From contig NZ_JAIMCA010000004.1 in assembly GCF_025499465.1 (NCBI RefSeq), forward strand, positions 434,001 to 498,000: DNA of 64,000 nt. Reading direction: 5' to 3'. Below, one piece after another: positions 27,933 through 42,055 of the stretch; within the stretch, counting starts at the first letter, position 1; the number at the start of each line of letters is the position of its first letter. Origin of the DNA: Allobosea sp. BH3 (GTDB taxonomy: Bacteria; Pseudomonadota; Alphaproteobacteria; Rhizobiales; Beijerinckiaceae). The position numbers and the translations under genes are program-made. The notes under the pieces were generated by a model. That model had not been told where the DNA came from. It was given only the letters and a program-made list of their open reading frames with translations, and made no database searches.

Positions 27933-28337
27933 TCAGGCCGCCCGGTCGGCGAAGCTGAAGAACTTGTGGCCGAGGAACGAGAACACCATCACCACGCCGG
28001 TCGTCACGATCTGCATCGGCAGATAGGGCAGGCCGGCGCGGCTGACGAAGAGATGCATCAGGATGCCGGTGAGCACGAAGCCGCCGGCCGCGATCACGGC
28101 GAAGCGCCAGCCGGCCTCGACATGGCCGCGGGTGGCGTCGAAGGTCATCCAGCGATTGAGCGTGTAGGAAACCAGCGCACCGACGACGAAGCCCGCCAGC
28201 GTCGCCGGGACCGGATCGACCCGGCCCAGCTCGACCAGCCCGACCAGCACCCCGTAATGCGCCACGGCCGTGAGCCCGCCTGCGACGACATAGGCAGCGA
28301 GCTGGCGGAACTGGCGCGGATAGCGGCGAAACGGCAT
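27933..28337 (-). CDS. GtrA-family membrane protein
   Basis: This 134-residue protein has four hydrophobic helices and the GtrA pattern: FRQLAAYVVAGGLTAVAHYG, then FVVGALVSYTLNRWMTF and a final FLGHKFFSF. GtrA proteins are thought to flip lipid-linked sugars, as in O-antigen glucosylation; the sugar is unknown here. No glycosyltransferase is adjacent. Confidence 0.88.
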   Translation of the reverse strand: MPFRRYPRQFRQLAAYVVAGGLTAVAHYGVLVGLVELGRVDPVPATLAGFVVGALVSYTLNRWMTFDATRGHVEAGWRFAVIAAGGFVLTGILMHLFVSRAGLPYLPMQIVTTGVVMVFSFLGHKFFSFADRAA

Positions 28338-28419
28338 GCGGGTCTTCTAGAGGCTGTCCGGCGGCTTGGACAGCCTCACCCCACGATCACGCCGGCTTTC
28401 AACACCAGGCTCGTGAAAA

Positions 28420-29487
28420 TCAGGCCCGCACCTCGAACACCATGTTGAAGGGCGTCTCGGTCGCGCGCCGGAAGCGCGAGAAACCGGCATCGAGCGCGAC
28501 CTTGCGCAGCCGCATCTCGCCCGCCTGCGCCCCCAGCCCCAGCCCAACCTCCTGCGACAGCGAGGCCGGCGTGCAGATCATCGTCGAGGCGCCGTAATAG
28601 ATCCGCCCGACCGGGTTGAGATTATCCTGCAGCCTGTCATGGGCGAAGGGCTCGACGATCATCCAGCTGCCGTCTCGCGCCAGCGAATCGCGCACATGCT
28701 TTCCGGCACCGACGGGGTCGCCCATGTCGTGCAGGCAGTCGAACATCGTGACGAGATCGTATTTCTGCTCCGGGAAGTCCTTGGCGGAGGCCTGTTCGAA
28801 GACGATGCGGTCCCCCACCCCTGCCTTCTGCGCTTCCTCCCGCGCCCGCTCGATCGAGGGGCCGTGATAGTCGAAGCCGTAGAAGCGCGACTGCGGATAG
28901 GCCTTGGCCATCAGGATCGTCGAGGCGCCGTGGCCGCAACCGACATCGGCGACCGTCGCCCCCCGCTCGAGCTTGGTCTGGACGCCATCCAGCGCCGGAA
29001 TCCATTCAGCCGTCAGATGCGCGTTGTAGCCCGGCCGGAAGAAGCGCTCCGTGCCGCGGAACAGGCATTTGCTGTGCTCGTGCCAGCCGAGGCCCTTGCC
29101 GCTCCGGAAGGCTTCCTCCACCTTTGGCTCGTCCACCCACATCGACTGCACGACCTCGAAGGCGCCCGCGAAGAAGGCGGGGCTGTCGTCCTCCGCGAAG
29201 GTCATGACCTGCTCGGGGGAGAGGCTGAAGCGGTCACTCCCCTCGTCATAGTCGACATAGCCCGCCGCCGCCTGGGCGGAGAGCCATTCGCGGACATAGC
29301 GCTCCTTGAAGCCCGTCCGCGCGGCGAGCTCGGCCGCGGTCACCGGCTCGCCATCGCCCATCGCCTTGTAGAGACCGAGCTGGTCGCCGAGCACGATCAA
29401 CGCCCCGGTGACGGAAGCCCCGACATCGCCGACGAGGCGTCCCACCAATGCATCGAGTTTCTGAGGGTCGGCAGCACGCATGGTCAT
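28420..29487 (-). CDS. SAM-dependent methyltransferase with winged-helix N-terminus
   Basis: This 355-residue protein combines an N-terminal winged helix (GLYKAMGDGEPVTAAELAARTGFKERYVREWL) with a class I methyltransferase domain (VADVGCGHGASTILMAKAYP, then DLVTMFDCLHDMGDP). The layout matches the Rv2258c-like group of small-molecule methyltransferases. The substrate is not known. The ATG is at 29487 (an internal Met follows two codons later). It is downstream of the AztD-like gene on the same strand, with a 104-bp gap. Confidence 0.88.
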   Translation of the reverse strand: MTMRAADPQKLDALVGRLVGDVGASVTGALIVLGDQLGLYKAMGDGEPVTAAELAARTGFKERYVREWLSAQAAAGYVDYDEGSDRFSLSPEQVMTFAEDDSPAFFAGAFEVVQSMWVDEPKVEEAFRSGKGLGWHEHSKCLFRGTERFFRPGYNAHLTAEWIPALDGVQTKLERGATVADVGCGHGASTILMAKAYPQSRFYGFDYHGPSIERAREEAQKAGVGDRIVFEQASAKDFPEQKYDLVTMFDCLHDMGDPVGAGKHVRDSLARDGSWMIVEPFAHDRLQDNLNPVGRIYYGASTMICTPASLSQEVGLGLGAQAGEMRLRKVALDAGFSRFRRATETPFNMVFEVRA

Positions 29488-29591
29488 GCTCCCTGTTTCG
29501 GGCGCCGCCGGAGCGTTCGCGATCCGGCTTCACGCCAGCACGGAAGCGGTCACGCTAGGCTCATGCCCTACCCTGTCAACGCACAGAACGT

Positions 29592-30911
29592 TTACCCGGC
29601 ATCGGCACCGGCGAGGTTGGCCGGCTTGCCTTCGACAGGGAGGTCGAGCCCCTGCTTGAGCGTTCCGAGATTGAACTCGCGGATGCGGCCGTTCTCAGGG
29701 TCGCTGACGAAGGCGATTTCACCGATCACGGCAAGCGAGGGCGTCGGGGTGCGGGCGCCATAGGCGCAGTCGAAGGCAGGCACCGCATCGAAGGACGCGA
29801 CCTCCTTCCAGGCCGGAGCCATCTCGTAAACGCGCAGCTTGCCGTCCGGCGTCAGATTGGCGAGCCACTTGCCGTTTCCGGACAGCTCAAACTGGCAGGC
29901 GGACTGGCCGCCCGGAACCGGCTGCACGTCCTGCGCCTCAAGCTTCCGCACCTTCGGATCGATGCGGATCAGCGCGTCATAGGGGCTGGTGCGTCCATAG
30001 TTCGCGACCATGTATCGCCCGGCGTCGCGCCCCCGGATGGCGCTGATGCGCCGCTCTGCATCGGGGTAGCGCAACCTGCGCGCCTCGAAGCCCTTTTTCC
30101 CGCGCTCCAGCACGAGCACGCCGCCGTCCGGCCCCTCAGTGCAGCCGAGCACCTGGCGGCCGCCGGCACTGGCCTGCCCGTGATAGAGCTTGCAGGAGGC
30201 ATCCGCCTTCGCGGCATCGGCGAAGGATGCCAGGCGCTTCCAGCCCTTGCCCTGGTCCAGCACCTCGAAGCCGTTCGGCCGCGACGAGGCCTGCCGGTCG
30301 TCGCCCTTCACATAGGCCGGGTTCGGCACGGACATCAGCCATTGCCCGCGCCCAAGCGGCACCGCGATGCCGTGCTGCGGCCCGGGGCTCTGCCACACGG
30401 TCTGCGTCGGCGCGGGCTTGTCGAGGCCCTTGATGGACAGCAGCACCGCCTTGGCCGTGCTCGCTCCGTCCCAGGGCCGGATGCCGTCGAAGAACAGCGC
30501 GAGCTGCCCGTTGCCCGAGATGACATGCGCCGGCTTCTGTCCGGTCACCGCGAGATCGAGCAGGCGCACCGGCCCTTTCTCAACGTCGACATGGTCGCCA
30601 TGCGGCTCGTAGAGGAGGCCCGTATCGAGCAGCCGCACCGTCCCGGCATCGTCCCCGGTCTTGATCGCGACATAGCGCCCGCCATCGACACCGGCGAAGA
30701 CCGGGTTCGGCTTCGGCACCGGAAACGTATGAGTGACCTCGCCGCTGTCGAGATCGAGGACGCGGACCACCGGCTTCTCATGATCGGCGAAGACGAGCCG
30801 ACCGCGCGACGGCGCGTGATCATGGGCGGAGGCGATGGACGCTGTCAGCGTCGATGCCAGGAGAATTGCGGCAAGGTGGGAGAGAGCGGGGACGGGAGGG
30901 CGCTGGTGCAC
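29592..30911 (-). CDS. AztD-like periplasmic zinc chaperone
   Basis: This 439-residue protein has a signal peptide ending near ASA; the mature N-terminus starts HDHAP, a likely zinc chelator. The rest is a beta-propeller with repeats such as GRLVFADHEKPVVRVLDLDSGEV and the loop EPHGDHVDVEKGPVRLLDL, as in AztD of Paracoccus, which hands zinc to the AztC binding protein. The start is a GTG at 30911 with a GAGG upstream. A Zur-box-like palindrome lies directly upstream. No aztABC genes are adjacent in the window, unlike the usual operon. The chaperone call is from overall resemblance. Confidence 0.72.
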   Translation of the reverse strand: MHQRPPVPALSHLAAILLASTLTASIASAHDHAPSRGRLVFADHEKPVVRVLDLDSGEVTHTFPVPKPNPVFAGVDGGRYVAIKTGDDAGTVRLLDTGLLYEPHGDHVDVEKGPVRLLDLAVTGQKPAHVISGNGQLALFFDGIRPWDGASTAKAVLLSIKGLDKPAPTQTVWQSPGPQHGIAVPLGRGQWLMSVPNPAYVKGDDRQASSRPNGFEVLDQGKGWKRLASFADAAKADASCKLYHGQASAGGRQVLGCTEGPDGGVLVLERGKKGFEARRLRYPDAERRISAIRGRDAGRYMVANYGRTSPYDALIRIDPKVRKLEAQDVQPVPGGQSACQFELSGNGKWLANLTPDGKLRVYEMAPAWKEVASFDAVPAFDCAYGARTPTPSLAVIGEIAFVSDPENGRIREFNLGTLKQGLDLPVEGKPANLAGADAG

Positions 30912-30922
30912 GACGAAGCCTC

Positions 30923-30950
30923 AATATGAAATAATATAACATTTCATATT
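30923..30950 (-). promoter_or_regulatory. Zur-box-like operator before the AztD gene
   Basis: AATATGAAAT (30923-30932) and ATTTCATATT (30941-30950) are perfect 10-bp arms around an 8-nt AT spacer. Read on the minus strand the dyad contains GAAATGTTATATTAT, which matches the left part of the alphaproteobacterial Zur consensus as I recall it (GAAATGTTATA-n-TATAACATTTC); about 19 of 23 positions agree. It ends 12 nt before the GTG start, so Zur bound there would block transcription when zinc is plentiful. Confidence 0.65.
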
Positions 30951-31059
30951 AAGCAATCGCGCGGGACGCAAGCGGCCGATCGTCCCCCGGGGCTGACGCC
31001 TGCCGGCCCTGCCCCTAAGCTCCGCGGCGAGCCCCGAGTCGCAGTGGAGAAGCCCGTCC

Positions 31060-32442
31060 GTGACCGAGATCGACCTGCTGGTCCGTGCCGAGTTCCTCTA
31101 CCCGATGAGCGAGGGCCTTCCGATCATCTCCGATGGCGAGGTGGCTATCGCGGGCGGCCGCATCCTCCACGCCGGGCCACGGCAGCCTGAAGGAACCTGG
31201 CAGGCGCAGCGCGTGCTGCGCGGGGAAGGCCGGGCCGTGCTGCCGGGCTTCGTCAACTGCCATTCCCACGCCGCCTCCCTGATCTTCCGCAGCCAGACCG
31301 ACGACCATGCCGCCAAGGCCGCGCTTCTGGAGGTGGCCTTCCGCATGGAGAAGGACATCGCGGAGGAGGAATGGGCCCTGCTGGCCGAGGCAGGCTGCGC
31401 CGACATGCTCTGTTCCGGCATCACCACGATCAACGACATCTGGTATGCGCCCGACAGGCTGGCCGAGACCGTCGAGCGCTGCGGCCTGCGCGCCCAGATC
31501 GCCCACAAGGTCTTCGATGTGCGCCTGCACGAGCTCTGGCGCGGCGACTACACCCACCACGCCGAGATCGGCGAAACGCGCCTGAAGGACGGCGTCGCCT
31601 TCGCCGAGCGCTGGCACGGCACGGCATCGGGCCGCATCTCCGCACGCATCGGCACCCATGCGACAGACACCTGCTCGGCCGGGCTGCTGCGCGAGGCGCG
31701 CGGCGAAGCGAATCGCCTCGGCGTCGGCATGCATATCCACGCCGCCCAGAGTCTCGGCGAGACGGAGCAGATCAGGGCTGAACATGGCTGCGGCCCGCTG
31801 GAATTCCTGCGCGATGTCGGCATGCTGGCGCCCGATGTCGTGCTCGCCCATCTCGTCTTCGCCGGAGCGGGCGATCTCGACGCCGTTCAGGAAAGCGGCG
31901 CGGCCTACGCCCATTGCCCCACCATCTATCCGCGCCGCGGACGCTACCCGCCGCTCGACGACATCCTCGCCCGCGGGATACCCACCGGCTTCGCCACCGA
32001 CTGGATGATGAACGACCCGTTCGAGGGCATGCGCAACGCTCTCAACGCCATGCGTCTCAGGCTGGGGGACCCGAACGCCCTCTCCTGCGCGCAGGCGCTG
32101 CAGCTCCACACCATGGGCGCCGCGCGCGTTCTCGGGCTCGATGCCGAAATCGGCTCGCTCGACACCGGCAAGAAGGCTGATCTGATCGCGGTCGACATCG
32201 ACCGGCCCCATCTCCAGCCCTATTACGGCGGCTACGCGGCGCTGGTCTACTATGCCCGGGCGAGCGACGTGGTGACGAGCGTCATCGACGGTCAGATCGT
32301 GCTGGAGGATGCACGCCCGACACGCCTCGACCGCGACCGCGCCATCGCCACGCTGCGCGGCCGCGTCCCGGGCTGGCGCGCCCGGCTCGCGGCGCTGGGC
32401 AGCCGTGCGGTCTTCGGGCCGGGCTGCCCCTGCTGCGGCTGA
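31060..32442 (+). CDS. Amidohydrolase-family deaminase/chlorohydrolase
   Basis: This 460-residue protein belongs to the metal-dependent amidohydrolase superfamily (ATZ/TRZ, SsnA, guanine-deaminase-like). Metal ligands are seen: FVNCHSHA (HxH), [15 protein letters not shown] and [11 protein letters not shown] with the catalytic Asp. The tail ends GPGCPCCG, a Cys-rich end. The start is a GTG at 31060 after GGAGAAG. Substrate is uncertain; members act on aminated purines and triazines. It is divergent from the AztD gene and upstream of carB on the same strand. Confidence 0.85.
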   Translation: MTEIDLLVRAEFLYPMSEGLPIISDGEVAIAGGRILHAGPRQPEGTWQAQRVLRGEGRAVLPGFVNCHSHAASLIFRSQTDDHAAKAALLEVAFRMEKDIAEEEWALLAEAGCADMLCSGITTINDIWYAPDRLAETVERCGLRAQIAHKVFDVRLHELWRGDYTHHAEIGETRLKDGVAFAERWHGTASGRISARIGTHATDTCSAGLLREARGEANRLGVGMHIHAAQSLGETEQIRAEHGCGPLEFLRDVGMLAPDVVLAHLVFAGAGDLDAVQESGAAYAHCPTIYPRRGRYPPLDDILARGIPTGFATDWMMNDPFEGMRNALNAMRLRLGDPNALSCAQALQLHTMGAARVLGLDAEIGSLDTGKKADLIAVDIDRPHLQPYYGGYAALVYYARASDVVTSVIDGQIVLEDARPTRLDRDRAIATLRGRVPGWRARLAALGSRAVFGPGCPCCG

Positions 32443-32605
32443 GGCTTTCCGCCGCCACCCACGAACTGTCGAAAGCTCAGCCTTTCCGCTTCCCCCCGCC
32501 GCCCAGCCCGTCTATAGCGAGCGCCTAGCATTCATTCTGGCGTTCGCACCGGCCCGCTCTCTCGATCGGACGGCCGTGCGCGCGCCCGCGAAAACGGCCG
32601 AGATC

Positions 32606-35953
<3,348 letters not shown>

Positions 35954-36055
35954 GCGGCCGGAAGCGTCGAGGTTCAAGATCGATCGGAAGCGCGGAAACG
36001 CCGGCGTGCCATTCGCCCGGCGAGCCGCGCTTTTGAAGCTTACGGGACGGAAAGA

Positions 36056-36529
36056 ATGGAAAAGGTTCCCATGACCGCGGGCGGCTTCGCCGCTTTGGAG
36101 GTGGAGCTGAAGCACCGCCAGCAGGTCGAGCGTCAGCGCATCATCACCGCGATCTCCGAGGCGCGTGCCCTCGGCGACCTCTCGGAGAACGCCGAATATC
36201 ATGCCGCGAAGGAAGCGCAGTCCCTCAACGAGGGCCGCATCCTGGAGCTCGAGTCGCTGATCGGCCGCGCCGACATCATCGACGTCTCGAAGCTCGGCGG
36301 CGACACGATCAAGTTCGGCGCCACCGTCAAGCTGATCGACGACGATACCGAGGAAGAGAAGAGCTACCAGATCGTCGGCGAACCGGAATCGGACGTGAAG
36401 TCCGGCAAGGTCTCGATCGGCTCGCCGATCGCGCGCGCGCTGATCGGCAAGAAGGTCGGCGATTCCGTGCAGGTCAATACGCCCGGCGGCGGCAAGTCCT
36501 ACGAAGTCGTCAGCGTCGTCTTCCGCTGA
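36056..36529 (+). CDS. greA: Transcription elongation factor GreA
   Basis: This 157-residue factor rescues stalled RNA polymerase by stimulating transcript cleavage. The N-terminal coiled coil carries the tip acidic motif [13 protein letters not shown] with the catalytic Asp/Glu; the C-terminal FKBP-like domain follows ([27 protein letters not shown]). It is downstream of carB on the same strand with about 100 bp between, a common order in alphaproteobacteria. Confidence 0.97.
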   Translation: MEKVPMTAGGFAALEVELKHRQQVERQRIITAISEARALGDLSENAEYHAAKEAQSLNEGRILELESLIGRADIIDVSKLGGDTIKFGATVKLIDDDTEEEKSYQIVGEPESDVKSGKVSIGSPIARALIGKKVGDSVQVNTPGGGKSYEVVSVVFR

Positions 36530-36536
36530 CCGAATG

Positions 36537-36640
36537 CGTCATGCTCGGGCGGAGCACAGCTCCGACCCGAGAACCTCATGCAGGAAAGCGGCGGCTAGCC
36601 TCTTCGGCCAAAGATGCTCGGGTCAGGCCCGAGCATGACT
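36537..36640. repeat. Palindromic intergenic repeat (GTCATGCTCGGGC type), copy A
   Basis: The block begins GTCATGCTCGGG and ends CCCGAGCATGAC, with smaller hairpins inside (GCGGAGCACAGCTCCG, GCTCGGGTCAGGCCCGAGC). It fills the gap between the convergent greA and marC genes and may also end transcription from both sides. Confidence 0.7.
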
Positions 36641-36652
36641 CCCCCCGTTCCG

Positions 36653-37264
36653 CTACCCGGCGACAATCACCCTCGCCGCCTTGACGAAACCGTCGACTGC
36701 GACGCTCGCCAGGATCAGCCCCATGACGCGGCTGATGATGCTGGCTCCCGCATTTCCGATGACCGCGATGATATGCGAGGCGCAGAACAGCAGCACGAGC
36801 AGCGCTGCCAGGATGATGCCGACCTGGATCAGGGTCTCCGTCTGCTCGACGATGCTGAACCGCGCATTGTCGGTCACCGTCATCACCGTCAGCATCGCGC
36901 CTGGGCTCGCAATGCTCGGAATCGCGAGGGGATAAACCGCCTTTTCGAGATCGGATGAGCTCAGCAGCTTCTTGTCTTCGTCCAGCTTCGATTCGCCGAA
37001 GATCATGGTCAGGGCGAACAGGAACAGCACGATGTTGCCGGCGATCTGGAAGGAGCTCAGCTCGATCTCCATCGCCGTCAGCAGGACCTGCCCCAGCAGG
37101 ATGAAGAACAGGAGCACAATGAAGGCGACGAGCGTGCCGTGCAGGGCGACGCGTCGCGCAGCCGCCTTGCTCATCCCCGCCGTGACCGCCAGGAACACCG
37201 GCAGGGTCCCGATCGGGTCGATCACGACCCATAGTTTCACGAATTCCGTCAGCCAGCGTTCCAT
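36653..37264 (-). CDS. MarC-family membrane protein
   Basis: This 203-residue protein has six hydrophobic helices and the MarC hallmark WVVIDPIGTLPVFLAVTAGMS at the N-terminus, with PLAIPSIASPGAMLTV in the middle. MarC-type proteins were once linked to antibiotic resistance, but their role is not settled. It converges with greA. Confidence 0.88.
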   Translation of the reverse strand: MERWLTEFVKLWVVIDPIGTLPVFLAVTAGMSKAAARRVALHGTLVAFIVLLFFILLGQVLLTAMEIELSSFQIAGNIVLFLFALTMIFGESKLDEDKKLLSSSDLEKAVYPLAIPSIASPGAMLTVMTVTDNARFSIVEQTETLIQVGIILAALLVLLFCASHIIAVIGNAGASIISRVMGLILASVAVDGFVKAARVIVAG

Positions 37265-37388
37265 GAGAATCCCCCCTCGAATGCGAATCCCATAGAGTAA
37301 GCCGCTGCCGATGGCACGCGAACGCGCCCATGGACTATCGAAAACCCGCGCTTACATTGAAGGAACGGTTTTCACGGAGTTTCCGATC

Positions 37389-37886
37389 ATGACAACGCGT
37401 CGACACTTTCTGTCCTTCGCGCTCGCTGCCGCCGCGCTGGCGCCGTTCGCAGGGGCCGCCGCCCTGGCGCAGGCCGCGCCGATCGGCTCGATCCAGGTGA
37501 CCTTCGCGCCGACTGTCGTGCAGGGCTGGGGCGCCAACACCGCCCTGGTCAAGGCCGAATTGGAGAGCAAGCTCGCCGAACTGCTCGGGCCCTCGCTGCA
37601 GCGCGGCGCGTCTACGCGGCTCATCGTCAATGTCACCAGCGTCTGGCTCTCATCCTATGTGGGCAGCGGAGGCGGCAAACCGAACGGCGGCGGCGGCACC
37701 AGCGACTTTCTCGAGAGCACGGCGACGATCTACGATCGCAGCGGCCGGCCGCTCGCGAGCTACCCCATCATGTCGTCGGAACACCCCGCCGGCGGCGGCT
37801 GGAATCTGCCGGACATTGACCGGCGCCGGCTGAAGGCCCTCGCCCGCAACAACGCATACTGGATCAAGCGCTACGTCGCTGGCTGA
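37389..37886 (+). CDS. Secreted protein with Tat-like signal
   Basis: This 165-residue protein starts MTTRRHFLSFALAAAAL, a twin-Arg signal (RRHFLSF), with cleavage near LAQA. The mature part has alternating strands, a Gly-rich loop (SGGGKPNGGGGTS) and an end motif NNAYWIKRYVAG. The family is not recognised; it may be a small exported, cofactor-free structural protein. The ATG is at 37389; the upstream frame is not conserved. Confidence 0.65.
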   Translation: MTTRRHFLSFALAAAALAPFAGAAALAQAAPIGSIQVTFAPTVVQGWGANTALVKAELESKLAELLGPSLQRGASTRLIVNVTSVWLSSYVGSGGGKPNGGGGTSDFLESTATIYDRSGRPLASYPIMSSEHPAGGGWNLPDIDRRRLKALARNNAYWIKRYVAG

Positions 37887-37912
37887 CCGCAGGTGCGAGG
37901 CCGGAATAGACG

Positions 37913-38359
37913 CTAGCCGGGCCGCCTGACCTCGAAGGCGGTCTTGCCGCGGCTGAAGCCGCAGGCCTCGTAGAACCCGAGCACGGCCGGGTCCTTGCGC
38001 CCGGTCAGCAGCATCACCTTGTAGCAGCCGGCGTCCCAGGCCTGCGCGATGGCGGCCTGTACGACACGCTTGCCGACGCCCTGGCCGCGCAGCCCTTCTT
38101 CGGTGACGACGTTCTCGATCAGCCCGAAGGGGCGCATGTTGCGTGTCAGATTGGGCGCGATCACCAGCACGCAGGTCGCCACGACCCTGCCGTCGAGCTC
38201 GGCGACATGCACAGTCATGAAGCCGCTGGCGAGAATCTGCCGCCAGGTTTCGGCCGCCGCCGCGGCGTCCGGCACGAGGTCGGTGACGCTGAGCTGGCGA
38301 TAGAGCGCAAGGATCGCCGACAAATCCGCGTCGGCCGCCGTCCAGACCGTCACCGGCAT
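37913..38359 (-). CDS. GNAT-family acetyltransferase
   Basis: This 148-residue protein has the GNAT fold: VVATCVLVIAPNLTRN, the acetyl-CoA loop VVTEEGLRGQGVGKRVV (motif A, RGQGVG) and FYEACGFS near the end. The substrate is unknown. The ATG is at 38359. It is 13 bp downstream of the Lrp gene on the same strand, so the two probably share a transcript. Confidence 0.88.
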   Translation of the reverse strand: MPVTVWTAADADLSAILALYRQLSVTDLVPDAAAAAETWRQILASGFMTVHVAELDGRVVATCVLVIAPNLTRNMRPFGLIENVVTEEGLRGQGVGKRVVQAAIAQAWDAGCYKVMLLTGRKDPAVLGFYEACGFSRGKTAFEVRRPG

Positions 38360-38372
38360 GGCAGCCTCGCTC

Positions 38373-38837
38373 TCAGCCAAAAGGCACGATCGGCTCGTCC
38401 TTGACACGGTCGAGGGCGAGCGCAGTGCGGACGTTCCGGACATTCGGCATCGCCGTCAGCTCCGCCACGAAGTCCTGGAAGGCCTTCAGGTCAGGCGCGA
38501 CGCATTTCAGCACGAAGTCGATGTCGCCGGAGAGCGTCCAGCATTCGCGCACGCTCGGCCAGCCCTTCATCCGGACCTGGAAGGCGGCGAGGTCGACCTC
38601 CGCCTGGCTCGCCAGATGTACGAAAGCGAAGCAGACCACCTCAAAGCCCAGCTTCCGCTCGTCGAGATCGGCATGGTAGCCGCGGATCAACCCGGCCTCC
38701 TCCAGCGCGCGCACGCGGCGCAGGCAGGGCGGGGGCGAGATGCCGACGCGGCTCGCGAGCTCGACATTGGTCATGCGCCCATCGGCCTGGAGCTCGCGCA
38801 GGATGCGCAGGTCGATCTCGTCGAGTTTCGGACGCAC
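38373..38837 (-). CDS. Lrp/AsnC-family transcriptional regulator
   Basis: This 154-residue regulator has an N-terminal winged helix (LDEIDLRILRELQADGRMTNVELASRVGISPPPCLRRVRALEEAG, in part) and a C-terminal RAM domain (DIDFVLKCVAPDLKAFQDF). It starts at a GTG (38837) with AAGGGGAT upstream; an upstream ATG would add 39 unrelated residues. It is divergent from the ELM1-like gene and leads into a GNAT gene. Effector is probably an amino acid. Confidence 0.92.
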   Translation of the reverse strand: MRPKLDEIDLRILRELQADGRMTNVELASRVGISPPPCLRRVRALEEAGLIRGYHADLDERKLGFEVVCFAFVHLASQAEVDLAAFQVRMKGWPSVRECWTLSGDIDFVLKCVAPDLKAFQDFVAELTAMPNVRNVRTALALDRVKDEPIVPFG

Positions 38838-38917
38838 GAATATCCCCAAGGAAGGTCGCGCTGGTGTAGACGGCGCGGCCAAGCGATACAAGGCGCATGC
38901 CGCGGACAGGCGAAACG

Positions 38918-39919
38918 ATGCACGACAATCCCGAACCGCAGTTTCCCCAACCAACCGTCTGGGTCCTGACCGATGGCAAGGCCGGCGACGAAGGCCAGTG
39001 CCTCGGCGTGGCAGAACGGCTCGGCGTCATGCCGGAAATACGGCGCGTGAGGCCGCGCAAGCCCTTCGCCTGGCTGATGCCGCGCGGGCCGATCGACCCG
39101 CGAGAGGCGCCCGACCGGTCGGAGAGCCCGATCCGCCCGCCCTTCCCCGACATCGCCATCGCCTCGGGCCGGCGCGCCGTCCCTTATCTGCGGGCGGTGA
39201 AGAAGGCCTCGAACGGCCGGACCTTCACCGTCTTCCTCAAGGACCCGCGCACCGGCGCCGGCACGGCCGACTTGATCTGGGTCTCAGGACACGACCGGCT
39301 GCGTGGAGACAATGTGCTCGTCACCGCCACCTCCCCCCATCGCCTCACGCCCGAGAAGCTGGCCTCGGCCCAGGCCGCGCCTCCCGGCCCCATAGGGGCT
39401 TTGCCCGCGCCGCGCGTCGCCGTGCTGGTCGGAGGCGACAGCCGGCACCACCGCTTCTCCCCGGCCGATATCGAGGGCTTTAGCAAGCAGCTCGATGCCC
39501 TGGCCGGCTCCGGCGCCGCGTTGATGGGCTCGCCCTCACGCCGCACCTCGCCCGCCCTCGCGAATGCGGCGTCGGCCGTCTTCGCTCGCCATGGCGGCTG
39601 GTGGTGGGACGGCTCGGGCGAGAACCCTTATCTCGCGTTGATCGCCAATGCCGACGCCGTCGTCGTCACCGCCGATTCGACCAACATGATCGGCGAGGCC
39701 ACGGCGACCGGCGTTCCCGTCCTCGTCTTCGAGCCGCAGGGCGGCCATCCGAAGATCACAGCGCTGATCGCGACGCTGATGCAGGAAGGCGCTGTGCATC
39801 CTTTCCGTGGACAGCTTGCCGGCAAGCGCTACGCGCCGATAGACTCAACGCCCGTCATCGCCGATGCGATACGGCGGGGCTGGCTCAGCCACCGGGCCGC
39901 TCTCGGGCTCGACGCATAG
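38918..39919 (+). CDS. Mitochondrial-fission ELM1-like protein
   Basis: The protein has 333 residues and belongs to the bacterial relatives of the plant ELM1 protein, with a GT-B-like two-domain fold: PTVWVLTDGKAGDEGQCLGVAERL at the N-terminus (given in part) and the later ADAVVVTADSTNMIGEATATGVPVLVFEP motif (in part), like the nucleotide-sugar site of glycosyltransferases. In bacteria the function is not established. An in-frame ATG at 38897 would add seven residues. Confidence 0.8.
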   Translation: MHDNPEPQFPQPTVWVLTDGKAGDEGQCLGVAERLGVMPEIRRVRPRKPFAWLMPRGPIDPREAPDRSESPIRPPFPDIAIASGRRAVPYLRAVKKASNGRTFTVFLKDPRTGAGTADLIWVSGHDRLRGDNVLVTATSPHRLTPEKLASAQAAPPGPIGALPAPRVAVLVGGDSRHHRFSPADIEGFSKQLDALAGSGAALMGSPSRRTSPALANAASAVFARHGGWWWDGSGENPYLALIANADAVVVTADSTNMIGEATATGVPVLVFEPQGGHPKITALIATLMQEGAVHPFRGQLAGKRYAPIDSTPVIADAIRRGWLSHRAALGLDA

Positions 39920-39969
39920 ATCACCGCGCATCCGATAGGACGCGATCACGGCGATCGATCTGATAGTGA

Positions 39970-41022
<1,053 letters not shown>

Positions 41023-41134
41023 GCTGCACCGCCAACTCATCACCAAAATTGATGGATATCGCCACCAAAATCAGTGGCAAAATGGACTATCTCTGCCGTC
41101 TAGACATTGACGTACAGCAACTTCATCCCCCATC

Positions 41135-42055
41135 ATGCACAAAACGCATAACGGGGGACGCGCGGTGGATTGGGACCGCATCCGAATTTTCTACACGGTC
41201 GCAGAGTCAGGCAGTTTCACCAAAGCTGGCGATGTTCTGGGGTTGAGTCAATCCGCCGTCAGCCGGCAGATCGGGGCGCTTGAGCGTGAATTGCGCGCGC
41301 CTCTCTTTCATCGGCATACGCGCGGACTGATCCTGACCGAGCAGGGCGAACTGCTCTGGCGTGCGGCGCGCGAGATGACGCAACGGCTGGAGCGCACGCG
41401 CTCGCAGCTATCGGAGACGCGCGAGCACCCCTCGGGCGAGCTCAAGGTCACGGCGACGCGCGGCCTCGGCGGCCATTGGCTGACCCCGCGTTTGGCCGAG
41501 TTCCTCGATCTCTATCCCGACATCCGCGTCGAGCTGATCCTCACCGATGAGGAGCTGGATCTCTCGATGCGCGAGGCCGACATCGCGATCCGCCTGCGCC
41601 AGCCGCAGCAGCCGGACCTGATCCAGCGCAAGCTCTTCACGGTCCATTTCCACGTCTACGCCTCGCCGGCCTATGTGAAGCGCTTCGGCGAGCCGAAGAG
41701 CTATGAAGACCTCGACAACCACCGCATCCTGTCCTTCGGCGGCACCTCGCCGTCCTATCTGACTGCAGTGCACTGGCTCGGCACCATGGGGCGCGACCAG
41801 CGCAACCCGCGGCCGATCCACCTCACGGTGAACAACATCACCGCGATGAAGCGGGCGGTCGATTCCGGCGCCGGGATCGCCGTGCTGCCGGATTACCTGA
41901 TCGAGACCGGCTCGCCCCTCGTGCAGCTCATGCGCGAGACGGATATGCCGCAGCTCGAAAGCTATCTGGTCTATCCGGAAGAGATGAAGTCGGTCGCCCG
42001 CGTCCAGGTCTTCCGCGACTTCCTGATCCAGAAGGCCCAGCGCTGGACCTATTGA
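41135..42055 (+). CDS. lsrB: LysR-type regulator, LsrB/VtlR family
   Basis: This 306-residue LysR protein closely follows LsrB of Sinorhizobium and VtlR of Brucella/Agrobacterium: WDRIRIFYTVAESGSF, LSQSAVSRQI, HRHTRGLILTEQGELLWR in the winged helix; then ELILTDEELDLSMREADIAI, DLIQRKLFTVHFHVYASP and GIAVLPDYLIETG in the sensor domain. VtlR directly activates an AbcR small RNA and lsrB affects envelope and redox traits. The gene follows trxB, and a probable AbcR sRNA with a T-N11-A box lies 437 bp downstream. Confidence 0.87.
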   Translation: MHKTHNGGRAVDWDRIRIFYTVAESGSFTKAGDVLGLSQSAVSRQIGALERELRAPLFHRHTRGLILTEQGELLWRAAREMTQRLERTRSQLSETREHPSGELKVTATRGLGGHWLTPRLAEFLDLYPDIRVELILTDEELDLSMREADIAIRLRQPQQPDLIQRKLFTVHFHVYASPAYVKRFGEPKSYEDLDNHRILSFGGTSPSYLTAVHWLGTMGRDQRNPRPIHLTVNNITAMKRAVDSGAGIAVLPDYLIETGSPLVQLMRETDMPQLESYLVYPEEMKSVARVQVFRDFLIQKAQRWTY

